Shown here: in pieces, positions 52,237-61,570 of the stretch
How the letters are laid out: each line of letters begins with the position of its first letter
Numbering within the stretch: position 1 is the stretch's first letter
Source of the DNA: JACDAN01 sp963842235
Lineage (GTDB): Bacteria; Actinomycetota; Thermoleophilia; Gaiellales; Gaiellaceae
Direction: 5' to 3'
Assembly: GCA_963842235.1 (NCBI GenBank)
Contig: CAWJFT010000001.1
Coordinates: forward strand, 1 to 64,000
DNA: 64,000 bases
Program-made: the position numbers and the translations under genes
Notes under the pieces: generated by a model
Seen by the model: only the letters and a program-made list of their open reading frames with translations
The model's database searches: none
What the model was told of the DNA's origin: nothing

Positions 52237-53391
52237 TCAGCCCGAAACGGAGGCGCTCGGCGAGCGGACGAGGGCCTGCTCGAGGTCCTCGATGAGGTCG
52301 CCGACCGACTCGATTCCCACCGAGAGCCGCACGAGGTTCCTCGGCGCCGCGAACGACGACTCGGCCGTGGAAGCGTGCGTCATCTGCGCAGGGTGCTCGA
52401 TCAGGCTCTCGACCCCGCCGAGGCTCTCCGCGAGCGCCCAGACCTTCGTCCGCCCGACCAGCTCGACGGCGGCCTCCTCCGACTCGAGGAGGATGGAGAT
52501 CATCCCGCCGAAGTCGTCCATCTGGCCCTTGGCGACCTCGTGGCCCGGATGCCCGGGCAGGCCCGGGTAGAGCACCGACTCGACCGCCTGGTGCGTCGAG
52601 AGGTACTCGGCGATCTGCGTTGCGTTCTCGGTGTGCTGCCGCATCCGGAGCGCGAGCGTCTTCAGCCCCCGGAGGACGAGCCAGCAGTCGAACGGGCCGG
52701 GGACCGCGCCGAGCGACTTCTGCAGGAAGTAGAGCCGCTCCGCAACCGTCGGATCGCTGGTCGCGACGAAGCCGCCGATGAGGTCCGAATGCCCGCCGAG
52801 GTACTTCGTCGTGGAGTGGAGGACGATGTCGGCGCCGAGCTCGAACGGGCGCTGGAGATACGGCGTCGCGAAGGTGTTGTCGACGACGACCAAGGCGCCG
52901 AACTCGTGCGCGGCGTCCGCCGCGGCACGAATGTCGACGATGTTCAGCATGGGATTCGTCGGGGTCTCGAGCCAGACGATGCGGGTGCGCTCGTCCAGGT
53001 GCTCCCGCAGCGACTCGTTGATCGTGCCCGCGGCGAGGAACTCGAACTCATACCCCTTGGGCCCGTATATCTGCGAGAACAGCCGGTAGACGCCCCCGTA
53101 GACGTCGTTGACGCAGACGACCCGGTCGCCCGGGCTGACGAGGTGCATGACCGTAGTGACCGCGCCCATCCCGGAGCTAAATGCCACCCCGTGCTCAGCG
53201 CCCTCCAGCGAAGCCAGGCAGAGCTGCAGCGCCGTCCGGGTCGGGTTCGAGACTCGCGCGTAGTCGTAGCCCTTGTGGACACCCACGGCCTCCTGGACGT
53301 AAGTCGACGTCTGGTAGATCGGCACGGTGACCGACCCCGTCGCCGGATCCGGATCCTGGCCATCGTGAATCGCACGCGTCTCGAAGTCCAT
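52237..53391 (-). CDS. PLP-dependent cystathionine gamma-lyase/synthase
   Basis: 384 residues. Cys/Met metabolism PLP family: SGMGAVTTVMHLV, VCVNDVYGGVYRLF, ETPTNPMLN, VVDNTFATPYLQRP, and PLP-Lys in HSTTKYLGGHSD. Synthase and lyase cannot be separated by motif alone; with the cystathionine beta-synthase nearby, the lyase reaction (reverse transsulfuration to cysteine) is likely. Follows the methyltransferase by 9 bp. Confidence 0.9.
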   Translation of the reverse strand: MDFETRAIHDGQDPDPATGSVTVPIYQTSTYVQEAVGVHKGYDYARVSNPTRTALQLCLASLEGAEHGVAFSSGMGAVTTVMHLVSPGDRVVCVNDVYGGVYRLFSQIYGPKGYEFEFLAAGTINESLREHLDERTRIVWLETPTNPMLNIVDIRAAADAAHEFGALVVVDNTFATPYLQRPFELGADIVLHSTTKYLGGHSDLIGGFVATSDPTVAERLYFLQKSLGAVPGPFDCWLVLRGLKTLALRMRQHTENATQIAEYLSTHQAVESVLYPGLPGHPGHEVAKGQMDDFGGMISILLESEEAAVELVGRTKVWALAESLGGVESLIEHPAQMTHASTAESSFAAPRNLVRLSVGIESVGDLIEDLEQALVRSPSASVSG

Positions 53392-53400
53392 GCCTCGATG

Positions 53401-53977
53401 CTACCCAGGGAGATCGGCTCGGACGACGGCGAGGTCTTTCCACGTCCACGTCGTCTCCGGCTCGAACCCCGCGGCGCGAAGCCATTCGAGCTGCGGCGCG
53501 AGCGGGTCGGGGTTGTCGTACCCAGGCGTCGTCGGCGTGACCGCGTCCTCTTCCCGCTCCGGGGCGACGACGTCGGCGAGGACGAAGCGGCCGCCTGGCC
53601 TGAGCACCTCGGCGACGCGGCAGGAAGAGATCACGCTTTTCGCCCGCTTCCAGGTGATGAACTGCGAGACACGAAACGACGAGGTCGAACGGCCCCTCGG
53701 GGAGCGGATCCTCGAGGCGCGAGACGCGCAGATCGCCCTCGAGGTCGGCGGCGGCGAGCATCGCCTCGCTCTCGTCGATCCCGACGAGCCGCGCTCCTCG
53801 GTGGCGGGCGAGGACGCGCCTCGACGTCTCGCCGGTGCCGACGCCGAGGTCGAGGACGTCTCGAACGTCGCGGCCTTCCGTGGCCCGCGCCGTCTCCTCC
53901 TGCAGCTCGTCGAAGACCGGGATGTCGGCCTGCATGTTCTCGAGGTACGTGCCGGGATCGAAGTGGAACTGGGTCAT
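53401..53977 (-). CDS. SAM-dependent methyltransferase, frameshifted
   Basis: ATG overlaps the upstream stop (ATGA). Motif I is VLDLGVGTGETSRRVLA, then LVGIDESEAMLAAA, and LVVSCLAVHHLEAGEKRDLF. The expected continuation RRVAEVLRPGGRFVLADVV is in another frame. Removing one base of TTCCTGCCGCGTC (about 53625) restores it and gives 191 residues. Pseudogene or sequence error. Between the YcaQ-like and PLP-enzyme genes in one leftward operon. Confidence 0.82.
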
Positions 53978-55107
53978 TGCTCGATCCGCTCGGCGCCGAC
54001 GAAGCGGGCGAGCCGCTCCAGGGGCCGGTCGAGGGAGACCGGCCGGGCGCCGCGCTCCCACCACACCCGGTTCACCCGCAGCACCCCTGTCCTGCGATCG
54101 AAGACTGGATCGATGCGGCCGATAAGCCGGTCGCCGTGGAGGATCGGGAGCACGAAGTAGCCGTACTCGCGCTTTGCCGCCGGGACGTAGATCTCGATGC
54201 GGTAGCGAAAACCCCAGAGCGCCTCGGTCCGATCGCGGTTCCGGATGAGCGGGTCGAACGGAGACAGGAAGGTCGTCCGGCGAGACGGCCGCACGTCCAG
54301 CGCCGAGAGCGCATCGACGTGGACGTAGCGCTTGCCCGGGAGACCCTTGACCTCCGCCGGCAGTAGGCGGCCGGCCTTGACGAGCGCATCGATCGCCTGG
54401 TTCATCCCGGGATATGGGCCGCAGGGGAAGTACTCCCAAGCGATCTCCTTGGCCGTCGCAACGCCGAGAGCCCGCGCCGAGCGATCGGCAACCTGGCGCT
54501 CGGCCTCGCGCAACGGAAGGCGGGAGTCCGATGGAAGCCAGCGCTCGGCGAGATCCCACAGGCGTTGCTGGCCCTGCCTCCCGGCGATCACGACCTTTCC
54601 CTGCCGGTGGAGGAACTCGAGCATCTGCGACACGTTCCGGTCGCTCGTCCAGCCGGCCGACTGCCACCTCACGTGCGTGAGGCCTTTGAGCTCACGGGAG
54701 GGGATCGGACCCCGTTTTCGCAGCTGGATCAGGATCTGGCGGCGGAGGGTGGCGTTCTTCTCCAGCCACGCCTTGACGCGCTCGCTCCACAAACCTGTCC
54801 ACGAGGGGTAGCGCGCCATCGTGTCCGTGTGGATCGGGTAGTCGTCGAGAGGCACGAGCGCGGCGTTGTACTCGTAGAGCGAGCGGTCCTCCCAGCGGAG
54901 CTGCTCGAGCTCCTCCTGGTCGTACCCCCCGAGCCGGCTCCAGAGCACGAGCTCGTGGCTGCGGGCGATCGAGTTCGTGGGATCGAGCTGCAGGTAGCCG
55001 AGGTGGCGCGCGACGTCGAGGATCCCCACGCCCCGTGGCGCCGGGAGAAGCTGGCTCCAAACGGCCAGCCGGCGGGCTTGTGCGAGCGTTAGGCGGATGG
55101 AGCTCAT
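53974..55107 (-). CDS. YcaQ/AlkX-type winged-helix DNA glycosylase-like protein
   Basis: 377 residues. HTH_42 family: RLTLAQARRLAVWSQ, QLDPTNSIARSHELVLWSRLG, ALVPLDDYPIH, GRQGQQRLWDLAERWLP, and FLSPFDPLIRNRDRTEALWGF near the C-terminus. E. coli YcaQ and Streptomyces AlkX unhook interstrand crosslinks. The Q-x-D motif of these enzymes is visible as QLD. First gene of a leftward operon. Confidence 0.88.
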   Translation of the reverse strand: MSSIRLTLAQARRLAVWSQLLPAPRGVGILDVARHLGYLQLDPTNSIARSHELVLWSRLGGYDQEELEQLRWEDRSLYEYNAALVPLDDYPIHTDTMARYPSWTGLWSERVKAWLEKNATLRRQILIQLRKRGPIPSRELKGLTHVRWQSAGWTSDRNVSQMLEFLHRQGKVVIAGRQGQQRLWDLAERWLPSDSRLPLREAERQVADRSARALGVATAKEIAWEYFPCGPYPGMNQAIDALVKAGRLLPAEVKGLPGKRYVHVDALSALDVRPSRRTTFLSPFDPLIRNRDRTEALWGFRYRIEIYVPAAKREYGYFVLPILHGDRLIGRIDPVFDRRTGVLRVNRVWWERGARPVSLDRPLERLARFVGAERIEQ

Positions 55108-55588
55108 CGATTTCGTACTCTCGCAATTGCCATCGCCTGCGGCGCGGGTGTTGGAAGTTGGGTGCGGGAAGGGCCAGCTGGCGTTGGCGCTAGCCGGAGG
55201 GGGTTATGAGGTCGTCGCCGTCGATCCGGAGGCGCCTGAGGGCGCCATCTTCCGGCGGACGACGATCGAGGCGTTCGAGGAGGAAGGCTCATTCGATGCG
55301 ATCGTCGCGAGCCTGGCGCTGCACCACGTCGACGACCTCGGCGGCGTGCTCGACAAGCTCGTCGCCATGCTCCGCGGTCCTCTGATCCTCAATGAGCATG
55401 CGTGGGACCGCCTCGAGCCCATGACGCGCGAGTGGGAAGAGGAGCACGCCGATTTGCACGGCTACGCGGCGATGCGAGCGGAGCTCGACAAGCGCTTCGA
55501 GGAGCGGTTCTTCGAGTGGCGGTCATATCCCGTCGACGGCGAGGAGGTGCCGGGGCTCGGCTTCCGCTACGTCGGCATGCCCAGGTGA
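55097..55588 (+). CDS. Class I SAM-dependent methyltransferase
   Basis: 163 residues, small Methyltransf type: motif I VLEVGCGKGQLALALA, VVAVDPEAPEG, and ASLALHHVDDL. Divergent, with an 11-bp overlap with the YcaQ-like gene start. Ends GFRYVGMPR, overlapping the phosphoesterase by 22 bp. Substrate unknown. Confidence 0.87.
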   Translation: MELIDFVLSQLPSPAARVLEVGCGKGQLALALAGGGYEVVAVDPEAPEGAIFRRTTIEAFEEEGSFDAIVASLALHHVDDLGGVLDKLVAMLRGPLILNEHAWDRLEPMTREWEEEHADLHGYAAMRAELDKRFEERFFEWRSYPVDGEEVPGLGFRYVGMPR

Positions 55589-56310
55589 CGCCACGGACCG
55601 GCGGCGTCCTCGGGGTTCGGGATCCCGCTGGTCTCGACCGAGCGGAGGAGCTCGTCGACGTCGAACGGGATGCGGCGGAACTCGACGCCGACCGCGGAGC
55701 CGTCGACCGCAAGGATCGCGTATTCGGCGTAGGTGTCGGCGCGCGGCGGCCTGGCCGACTGGTGGTGGTCGACTGGGAGGCCGACGCTCCCCGGGTTGAC
55801 GTAGTAGGCGTCGCCAAGCCGCCGTGCCCACTGCTGGTGCGTGTGTCCCCCTGCGAAGACGGCAGCGTCCAGCCCCTGGAACGGCGCCCGGAACGCCTCC
55901 TCGTCCATCCAGGGGCCGACGATCTCGTCCCGCGAGCGCGGTGTGGCGTGGAACGCAAGCAGCGCGCGGCCAGCGCCGAGGTCGAGCTCGGCACTCGGCT
56001 GAAAGCTGCGGTGGAACGCCAGCAGATCGTCCGAGAGCTGCGACTGCGACCACTTCGCGTTCTCGATCTGGGCGTCTGTGAACTCCTCCGCGCCGGAATC
56101 CAGGGTGAGTAGGAAGTGGTCGGAATTGCCCATCACGGCCGGACAATCGAGCTCGCGCAGGAGCTCGAGGCACTCGGCCGGCTGCGGTCCGCCTTGCGCG
56201 TGGTCGCCGAGGCAGACGATCCGGTCGACGTCCTGCGTGGTGAGATCGGCAAGCATCGCTCGGAATGCGACACCGTTCCCGTGCACGTCGGAGAACAGCG
56301 CGACGCGCAC
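55567..56310 (-). CDS. Calcineurin-like metallophosphoesterase
   Basis: 247 residues. Di-metal motifs: FSDVHGNGVAF, CLGDHAQGGPQP, MGNSDHFL, LAFHATPRS and FAGGHTHQQW, then NPGSVGLPVDH. YfcE-type phosphodiesterase. GTG start overlaps the upstream stop by one base (TAGTG), so coupled with the cystathionine beta-synthase. Confidence 0.9.
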   Translation of the reverse strand: MRVALFSDVHGNGVAFRAMLADLTTQDVDRIVCLGDHAQGGPQPAECLELLRELDCPAVMGNSDHFLLTLDSGAEEFTDAQIENAKWSQSQLSDDLLAFHRSFQPSAELDLGAGRALLAFHATPRSRDEIVGPWMDEEAFRAPFQGLDAAVFAGGHTHQQWARRLGDAYYVNPGSVGLPVDHHQSARPPRADTYAEYAILAVDGSAVGVEFRRIPFDVDELLRSVETSGIPNPEDAAGPWRHLGMPT

Positions 56311-57704
56311 TAACGGTTGTGTGCGAGGAACTCGAGCAGGTCGGTGCGGGTGAGGACGCCTACCGGACGCCCGTCACGCGAAACGACCACTGCGTTCGTA
56401 CGACCGGTGAGCGTCGAGAAGACGTCGTCGACGGGATCCCGGACGTCGATCGCCGCGAGCGGTGGCTGCATCGCCGCGGCGACATCCTCGTGCAACGCAT
56501 CGGGGTTCTTGAAGACGCGGTCGAGCAGGTCTCGGTCGTGGAGCGCTCCGATGACGTCCGCAAGAGATTCGACCTCGCCGTCCCTGATCACGGGCAGCTG
56601 GGAGATCGAGTAGCGCTGCATCAGGTTGATCGCCTCGCCGACCTTCTGGTGTGAGCCGATGGTGATCAACTCCGGGATGTGCGGCTCTTCGGTGGCCTTC
56701 GAGCGGAGCACCTGCTCCACCGTCGGTGCGGGAACGCGGCGCTCGAGGAAGCCGTGGTCGAGCATCCAGTTGTCGTCGTAGAACTTGGAGAGGTAGTTGC
56801 GGCCGCTGTCGGGGATCATCGTCAGGATCCGCGCGCCCGGCTCGAGCCGCTTGGCGATTTCGAGCATGGCCCAGACGGACGTGCCGCCCGAGCCGCCGGC
56901 CAGGAGTCCCTCCTCGCGCGCCAGGCGGCGGGCCATGAGGAACGAGTCGCGGTCGGAGACCCGGATCCATTCGTCGACGATGTCGCGGGCCATCGTCTTC
57001 GGCCAGGTGTCCTTGCCGATGCCTTCGACGAGGTACGGGTGGACGTCGCTCTCCTCGTGTGCCGTGTAGACGGAGCCCTCGGGGTCGGCGCCGATGATCA
57101 GGATGTCCGGGTTGCGTTCTTTGAGGTAGCGGCCGGCGCCGGAGATCGTCCCTCCGGTGCCGACCGAGATCACCACGGCGTCGATTTCGCCGCCCGTCTG
57201 TTCCCAGATCTCGGGGCCCGTCTGCTCGTAGTGGGCGTCCGGATTGGCCATGTTCGAGTACTGGTCGGGCTTGAAGGCGCCCGGAATCTCCTCAGCGAGC
57301 CGGTCGGAGACCGAGTAGTAGCTCTCAGGTGAGTCGGCGTCGACGGCAGTGGGGCAGATCACGACCTCGGCGCCGTACGCGCGGAGGAGCGCGATCTTCT
57401 CCTGACTCATCTTGTCCGGCATGACGAAGATGCAGCGGTAGCCCTTGATCGCCGCGGCGACCGCGAGTCCCACGCCGGTGTTGCCGGACGTCGGCTCGAC
57501 GATCGTCCCGCCCGGCTTCAGCTCCCCGTCGCGCTCGGCGGCCTCGATCAGCGGCAGGCCGATCCGGTCTTTCAGCGACCCGCCGGGGTTCAGGTACTCC
57601 AGCTTGACCAGGAGCTCCGACCCGAGCTCGCGGCCGATCTTCTGCAGGCGCACGATCGGCGTCGAGCCGACGAGGTCGAGCGCTGTCGGATACTCGCGCG
57701 CCAT
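56310..57704 (-). CDS. Cystathionine beta-synthase with two CBS domains
   Basis: 464 residues. PLP-Lys in NPGGSLKDRIGLPLI, TSGNTGVGLA phosphate loop, SVGTGGTISGAGRYLK and GGSGGTSVWAML; two C-terminal CBS domains from about residue 340 (ISQLPVIRDGEVESLADVI; NAVVVSRDGRPVGVLTRTDL). Makes cystathionine from serine and homocysteine. Same length as mycobacterial Cbs. Confidence 0.93.
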   Translation of the reverse strand: MAREYPTALDLVGSTPIVRLQKIGRELGSELLVKLEYLNPGGSLKDRIGLPLIEAAERDGELKPGGTIVEPTSGNTGVGLAVAAAIKGYRCIFVMPDKMSQEKIALLRAYGAEVVICPTAVDADSPESYYSVSDRLAEEIPGAFKPDQYSNMANPDAHYEQTGPEIWEQTGGEIDAVVISVGTGGTISGAGRYLKERNPDILIIGADPEGSVYTAHEESDVHPYLVEGIGKDTWPKTMARDIVDEWIRVSDRDSFLMARRLAREEGLLAGGSGGTSVWAMLEIAKRLEPGARILTMIPDSGRNYLSKFYDDNWMLDHGFLERRVPAPTVEQVLRSKATEEPHIPELITIGSHQKVGEAINLMQRYSISQLPVIRDGEVESLADVIGALHDRDLLDRVFKNPDALHEDVAAAMQPPLAAIDVRDPVDDVFSTLTGRTNAVVVSRDGRPVGVLTRTDLLEFLAHNR

Positions 57705-57764
57705 TCGGGGGCGAAGCTTAGTGCCGGGCCGTGGGTCAGATCCCAGCCCGAAGCGGCGCTGCGG

Positions 57765-59303
57765 TCAGTGGCGGAAGTGGCGCCGGTGGGTGAAGACCAT
57801 CGCGGCGCCGGCAGTGCGAACCGCCGAGACCACCTCCTCGTCGCGCTTCGCCCCGCCCGGCTGGATCAACGCAGCGACGCCGGACTCGAGCGCCAGCTCG
57901 GGCCCGTCTGCGAACGGGATCAGCGCGTCCGACGCGAGCACCGAGCCGCGCAGGTCATGACCATGCTCGCGCGCCTTCTCGATCGCGATCCGAACCGAAT
58001 CGACACGGCTCGTCTGGCCGCCGCCGACCCCGATCGTCTGCAGATCCTTAGCGATCACAATCGCATTGGAGCTCACGTGCTTGCACACGCGCCAGGCGAA
58101 GAGAAGATCACCCCAGACCGCCTCGCTCGCTTCGCCGCACACGAGCTCCATGCCGCTTCGGTCGTCGACCTCGCGGTCGCCGTCCTGCACCAGGAGCCCG
58201 CCGATCACGCGCTTGTACTCCCGCTCTGCGAGATCGCCTCTGCGCCGCTCCCGATCGACGAGGATCCGCGTCGCCGGCTTGCGCCGCATCGCCTCCAACG
58301 CGCCGTCCTCGTACTCGGGCGCGATCGCGACGTCGATGAACTTGCCCGCGAGCTCCTCGCCAAGCTCGGTCCCGACCGGCCGGTTCAGCGCGAGCACCAT
58401 CCCGTACGCAGACACCGGATCGGCGTCGTGCGCCTTCGCGAACGCCTCCTCGATCGACGCCGCGACCCCGACGCCACACGGGTTCGCATGCTTGACGATC
58501 ACGCACGCCGGCAGCTGGAACTCGCCGAGAAGGAGCCGCGCCGCCGACAGATCGTTGAGGTTGTTGAACGAGAGCTGCCGGCCATGGACCTGCTCGACGC
58601 GCGAGAGCAGATGACGCCGCGCGCCCTCCTCGACGTAGTACGCGGCCCGCTGGTGCGGGTTCTCCCCGTAGGCCAATTCGGCCGCCTTCTGGAAGCTCGG
58701 GATGAACCGCTCCGGAAACGCCTCGCGGCCGAGAAACCAGGAAGAGATCGCCGCCTCGTACGCCGCCGTCGTCGCGAACGCCTCGGCGGCGAGCTCCCGG
58801 CGCGTCTCGCCGGAGACGCCCCCGCCCGTGCGGAGCTCCTCCAGCACTTGCGAATAGCGCTCGGGCCGGCACACCGGGACGACATGCCCGAAGTTCTTGG
58901 CAGCGCTGCGCAGCATCGAGGGCCCGCCGATGTCGATCATCTCGACAGCCTCCTCCTCCTTGACGCCGTATCGCCCTACGACCTGGGCGAAGGGGTACAG
59001 GCCGACGCAGACGAGGTCGAACGGGACGATGCCGTAGCGCCGGAGCGCGGCGACGTCCTCGGGGTGATCGCGACGGGCGAGAATCGCCGCGTGGATGCGC
59101 GGGTGAAGCGTCTTCACCCGCCCGCCGAGCATCTCGGGGATCTCCGTCAGCTCCTCGACCGGCGTCGCCTCGATGCCATTCTCGGCCAGGTATTCGGCCG
59201 TGCCGCCGCTTGCGACCAGCACGACGTCGAGCTCCTCGAGGCCCCGGGCGAACTCGGCGAGACCCGCCTTGTCCCAGACAGACAGCAGCGCCCGGCGGAT
59301 CAG
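57765..59303 (-). CDS. purH: Bifunctional AICAR transformylase / IMP cyclohydrolase
   Basis: 512 residues when begun at CTG (59303), the family length. The frame IRRALLSVWDKAGLAEFA starts the IMP-cyclohydrolase MGS fold and has no ATG, GTG or TTG before GTG 59222, which would cut off 27 residues. The CTG makes a CTGA 4-bp overlap with purN, like the ATGA/GTGA overlaps of other genes. Transformylase site IVKHANPCGVG and end PGGAKRDEEVV are intact. Confidence 0.92.
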   Translation of the reverse strand: MIRRALLSVWDKAGLAEFARGLEELDVVLVASGGTAEYLAENGIEATPVEELTEIPEMLGGRVKTLHPRIHAAILARRDHPEDVAALRRYGIVPFDLVCVGLYPFAQVVGRYGVKEEEAVEMIDIGGPSMLRSAAKNFGHVVPVCRPERYSQVLEELRTGGGVSGETRRELAAEAFATTAAYEAAISSWFLGREAFPERFIPSFQKAAELAYGENPHQRAAYYVEEGARRHLLSRVEQVHGRQLSFNNLNDLSAARLLLGEFQLPACVIVKHANPCGVGVAASIEEAFAKAHDADPVSAYGMVLALNRPVGTELGEELAGKFIDVAIAPEYEDGALEAMRRKPATRILVDRERRRGDLAEREYKRVIGGLLVQDGDREVDDRSGMELVCGEASEAVWGDLLFAWRVCKHVSSNAIVIAKDLQTIGVGGGQTSRVDSVRIAIEKAREHGHDLRGSVLASDALIPFADGPELALESGVAALIQPGGAKRDEEVVSAVRTAGAAMVFTHRRHFRH

Positions 59304-59839
59304 CTGATCAGCTCCCGGACGGTCTTCGGAAGCAGCCGGTGCTCGACTGCCTGCACGCGTGCGCGCAGCGTCTCGACCGTGTCACCGTCGAGCACAGGCA
59401 CCCGCTCCGAGACGATCACCGGGCCGGTGTCGATCCCCTCGTCGACGTAATGGATGGTCGCGGCCGACTCCGTGACGCCGGCCGCGAGGACATCCTCGAT
59501 CGGGTGCGCGCCGGGGAACTCGGGCAGCGGCGCAGGGTGCGTGTTGACGACCCGGCCGGCGTAGTGGTCGAAGAACGGCTTGCGGAAGAGGTGCATGTAC
59601 CCGGCACAGACGACGAGCGTCACCCCTCGAGCCTCCAACCACTGAGCGAGCGCCTCGTCCCTCGCCTCGCGGCTCTCGTAGTCCTCCGCGAGGAACACGC
59701 CGGTCTCGATCCCGGCCGCCTCGGCCCGCTCCAGGGCGCGGACGCCCAGCTTGTTCGACCCGACGCAGACGATCGGAAGCCCGGCGTCGATCAGCGCCTG
59801 CAGGTTCGTCCCCTCCCCGCTGACGAGAACGCCGATCAC
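59300..59839 (-). CDS. purN: Phosphoribosylglycinamide formyltransferase
   Basis: 179 residues from GTG (MIGVLVSGEGTNLQALID), overlapping purM as GTGA. Formyl-THF and substrate motifs VLVSGEGTNLQ, HPAPLPEFPGAHPIEDVLAAGV and IHYVDEGIDTGPVI. Third step of purine synthesis. A longer upstream frame has no homology. Confidence 0.94.
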   Translation of the reverse strand: MIGVLVSGEGTNLQALIDAGLPIVCVGSNKLGVRALERAEAAGIETGVFLAEDYESREARDEALAQWLEARGVTLVVCAGYMHLFRKPFFDHYAGRVVNTHPAPLPEFPGAHPIEDVLAAGVTESAATIHYVDEGIDTGPVIVSERVPVLDGDTVETLRARVQAVEHRLLPKTVRELIS

Positions 59840-60729
59840 GCGCGCACGATGTGGCCGATCACGAGCGCGTCGCCCGGGTCGCTGACGACGGCGCAGTAGC
59901 CGATCCCGAGGTTGAAGACGCGCCGCAGCTCCTCCTCCTCGACATGGCGCGCCAGCCACTCGAAGACGGGCGGCCGCGGCCACGAGCCCCAGTCGATCTC
60001 TGTCCGCAGGCCCTCGGGCACGATCCGCTCCAGGTTGCCGCCGATCCCACCGCCCGTGATGTGCGCGAGCCCGTGGACCTCCCGCAGCGCGCGAACCTCG
60101 TCCAAATAGAGCCGGGTCGGCGCAAGCAGGTCACCGCCGTCGTAGTCGTCCTCCTGGAGGATCCGGCGGACGAGCGTGAAGCCGTTGGCATGCACCCCTG
60201 CCGATGGGAAGCCGATCACGGCGTCGCCTTCGCGAATCGCCGACCCGTCGACCAGATCATCGCGCTCGACGACGCCGACGCACGTCCCGGCGAAGTCCAG
60301 CTCGTCCTCCTGGTAGATGCCCGGGAGCTCGGCCGTCTCGCCGCCGACGAGCGCGACGCCGGCCGCCCGACACACCTCGGCCGCGCCCTCGACCAGCTCG
60401 GCGACCTGCGCGACGTCGACGCGGTTCGCCGCGACGTAGTCCAAGAGGACGAGCGGCTGGGCGCCGGTCGTCAACACGTCGTTGATGCAGTGCGCGGCGA
60501 GGTCGGCGCCGCAAACCCGAAGCCGGCCCCGCTGCCGAGCGAGGATCAACTTCGTTCCGACGCTGTCCGTTGAGGCCGCCAGCAGGCGCCGGTCGTCAAG
60601 CGGATGCAGCCCCGCGAACCCTCCGAAACCGCTCGCGCCCGTCGATTCGACGGCCGCGCGAAGTCGCGCGACGACTGCTTCCGCCGCGGCCAACGAGACG
60701 CCCGCGGCCTCATACGTCCTACCCTCCAC
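59836..60729 (-). CDS. purM: Phosphoribosylformylglycinamidine cyclo-ligase
   Basis: 297 residues, about 40 shorter than usual; the C-terminal helix before the last strand is trimmed (NLGIGYCAVVSDPGDALVIGHI). Motifs STDSVGTKLILA, CINDVLTTGAQPL, VGGETAELPGIY and ITGGGIGGNLERI identify it. First of the purM-purN-purH overlapping operon. Confidence 0.93.
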   Translation of the reverse strand: MEGRTYEAAGVSLAAAEAVVARLRAAVESTGASGFGGFAGLHPLDDRRLLAASTDSVGTKLILARQRGRLRVCGADLAAHCINDVLTTGAQPLVLLDYVAANRVDVAQVAELVEGAAEVCRAAGVALVGGETAELPGIYQEDELDFAGTCVGVVERDDLVDGSAIREGDAVIGFPSAGVHANGFTLVRRILQEDDYDGGDLLAPTRLYLDEVRALREVHGLAHITGGGIGGNLERIVPEGLRTEIDWGSWPRPPVFEWLARHVEEEELRRVFNLGIGYCAVVSDPGDALVIGHIVRA

Positions 60730-60757
60730 GAGAGGAGATGGACTCTAAACCGGACGA

Positions 60758-61570
60758 ATGACAAGCCTGCTGCAGCTCCTGCCGATCGCCCTGATCGGAG
60801 TCATGTACTGGCAGCGCGCGCGGACGCTGCGCGGCCGGGGGACACCGGTGGTGTGGTGGCGTCAGGCGTCCTTCGCGCTCTCGCTGGTCCTGCTCGCCGG
60901 GGGCTCGCTCATGCCGCTCGAGGACGAGCTCTTCTTCGTCCACATGACCCAGCACATCATCATCGGCGACCTCGCCGCGCTGGCCTTCGTGATCGGCCTG
61001 ACCGGCCCGATTCTCAGGCCTTTGCTCGCGATCGACCTGTTCTCGCGCCTGCGCGTCCTCGTACACCCCCTCGTTGCGCTCCCGCTCTGGACCGTGAACC
61101 TCTATCTCTGGCACCTGCCGCTGCTGTACGAGGGAGCGCTGCACCACGGGGCCGTGCACGCGCTCGAGCACATCTGCTTCTTCACCGCCGGTGTCTTGAT
61201 GTGGGCCGCGGTCGTCGAGGTGCTGCCCGGCCCCGAGTGGTTCGGAACCGCGGCGAAGTTCGGCTATGTCCTCGCCGTTCGACTCATCGGGACGGTGCTC
61301 GGGAACGTCTTCATCTGGTCCGGAACGGTCATCTACAGCACCTACGACACGGGCGTCACGCACCACGGCATCAGCGCACTCGAAGACCAGGGCATCGCCG
61401 GGACGATCATGATGGTCGAGGGCTCGCTGATCACGATCGGCGCCCTCGCCTGGCTCTTCCTCAAGCTTGCCGCGGAGGGCGAGCTCCGGCAACGGCTGCT
61501 TGAAGAGGGCCTGGATCCGCGCGTCGTTCGGCGGGCGGTCCGCTACGGCCGCGCCGGCGACCTGACTTAG
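60758..61570 (+). CDS. ctaG: CtaG/caa3-type cytochrome c oxidase assembly protein
   Basis: 270 residues with seven hydrophobic helices. Conserved His and Met positions: FFVHMTQHIIIGDLAAL, VNLYLWHLPLLYEGAL and HALEHICFFTAG, typical of the membrane CtaG family that inserts copper into oxidase. ATG start. Overlaps the convergent hypothetical gene by 4 bp. Confidence 0.9.
   Translation: MTSLLQLLPIALIGVMYWQRARTLRGRGTPVVWWRQASFALSLVLLAGGSLMPLEDELFFVHMTQHIIIGDLAALAFVIGLTGPILRPLLAIDLFSRLRVLVHPLVALPLWTVNLYLWHLPLLYEGALHHGAVHALEHICFFTAGVLMWAAVVEVLPGPEWFGTAAKFGYVLAVRLIGTVLGNVFIWSGTVIYSTYDTGVTHHGISALEDQGIAGTIMMVEGSLITIGALAWLFLKLAAEGELRQRLLEEGLDPRVVRRAVRYGRAGDLT

Noticed and set aside
52180..54366. 728-codon rightward frame
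   Set aside because: Antisense to the PLP enzyme, methyltransferase and YcaQ-like genes; no motifs, Arg/Asp-rich composition typical of GC-rich shadows.
57768..59450. 560-codon rightward frame
   Set aside because: Antisense of purH; no domain features.
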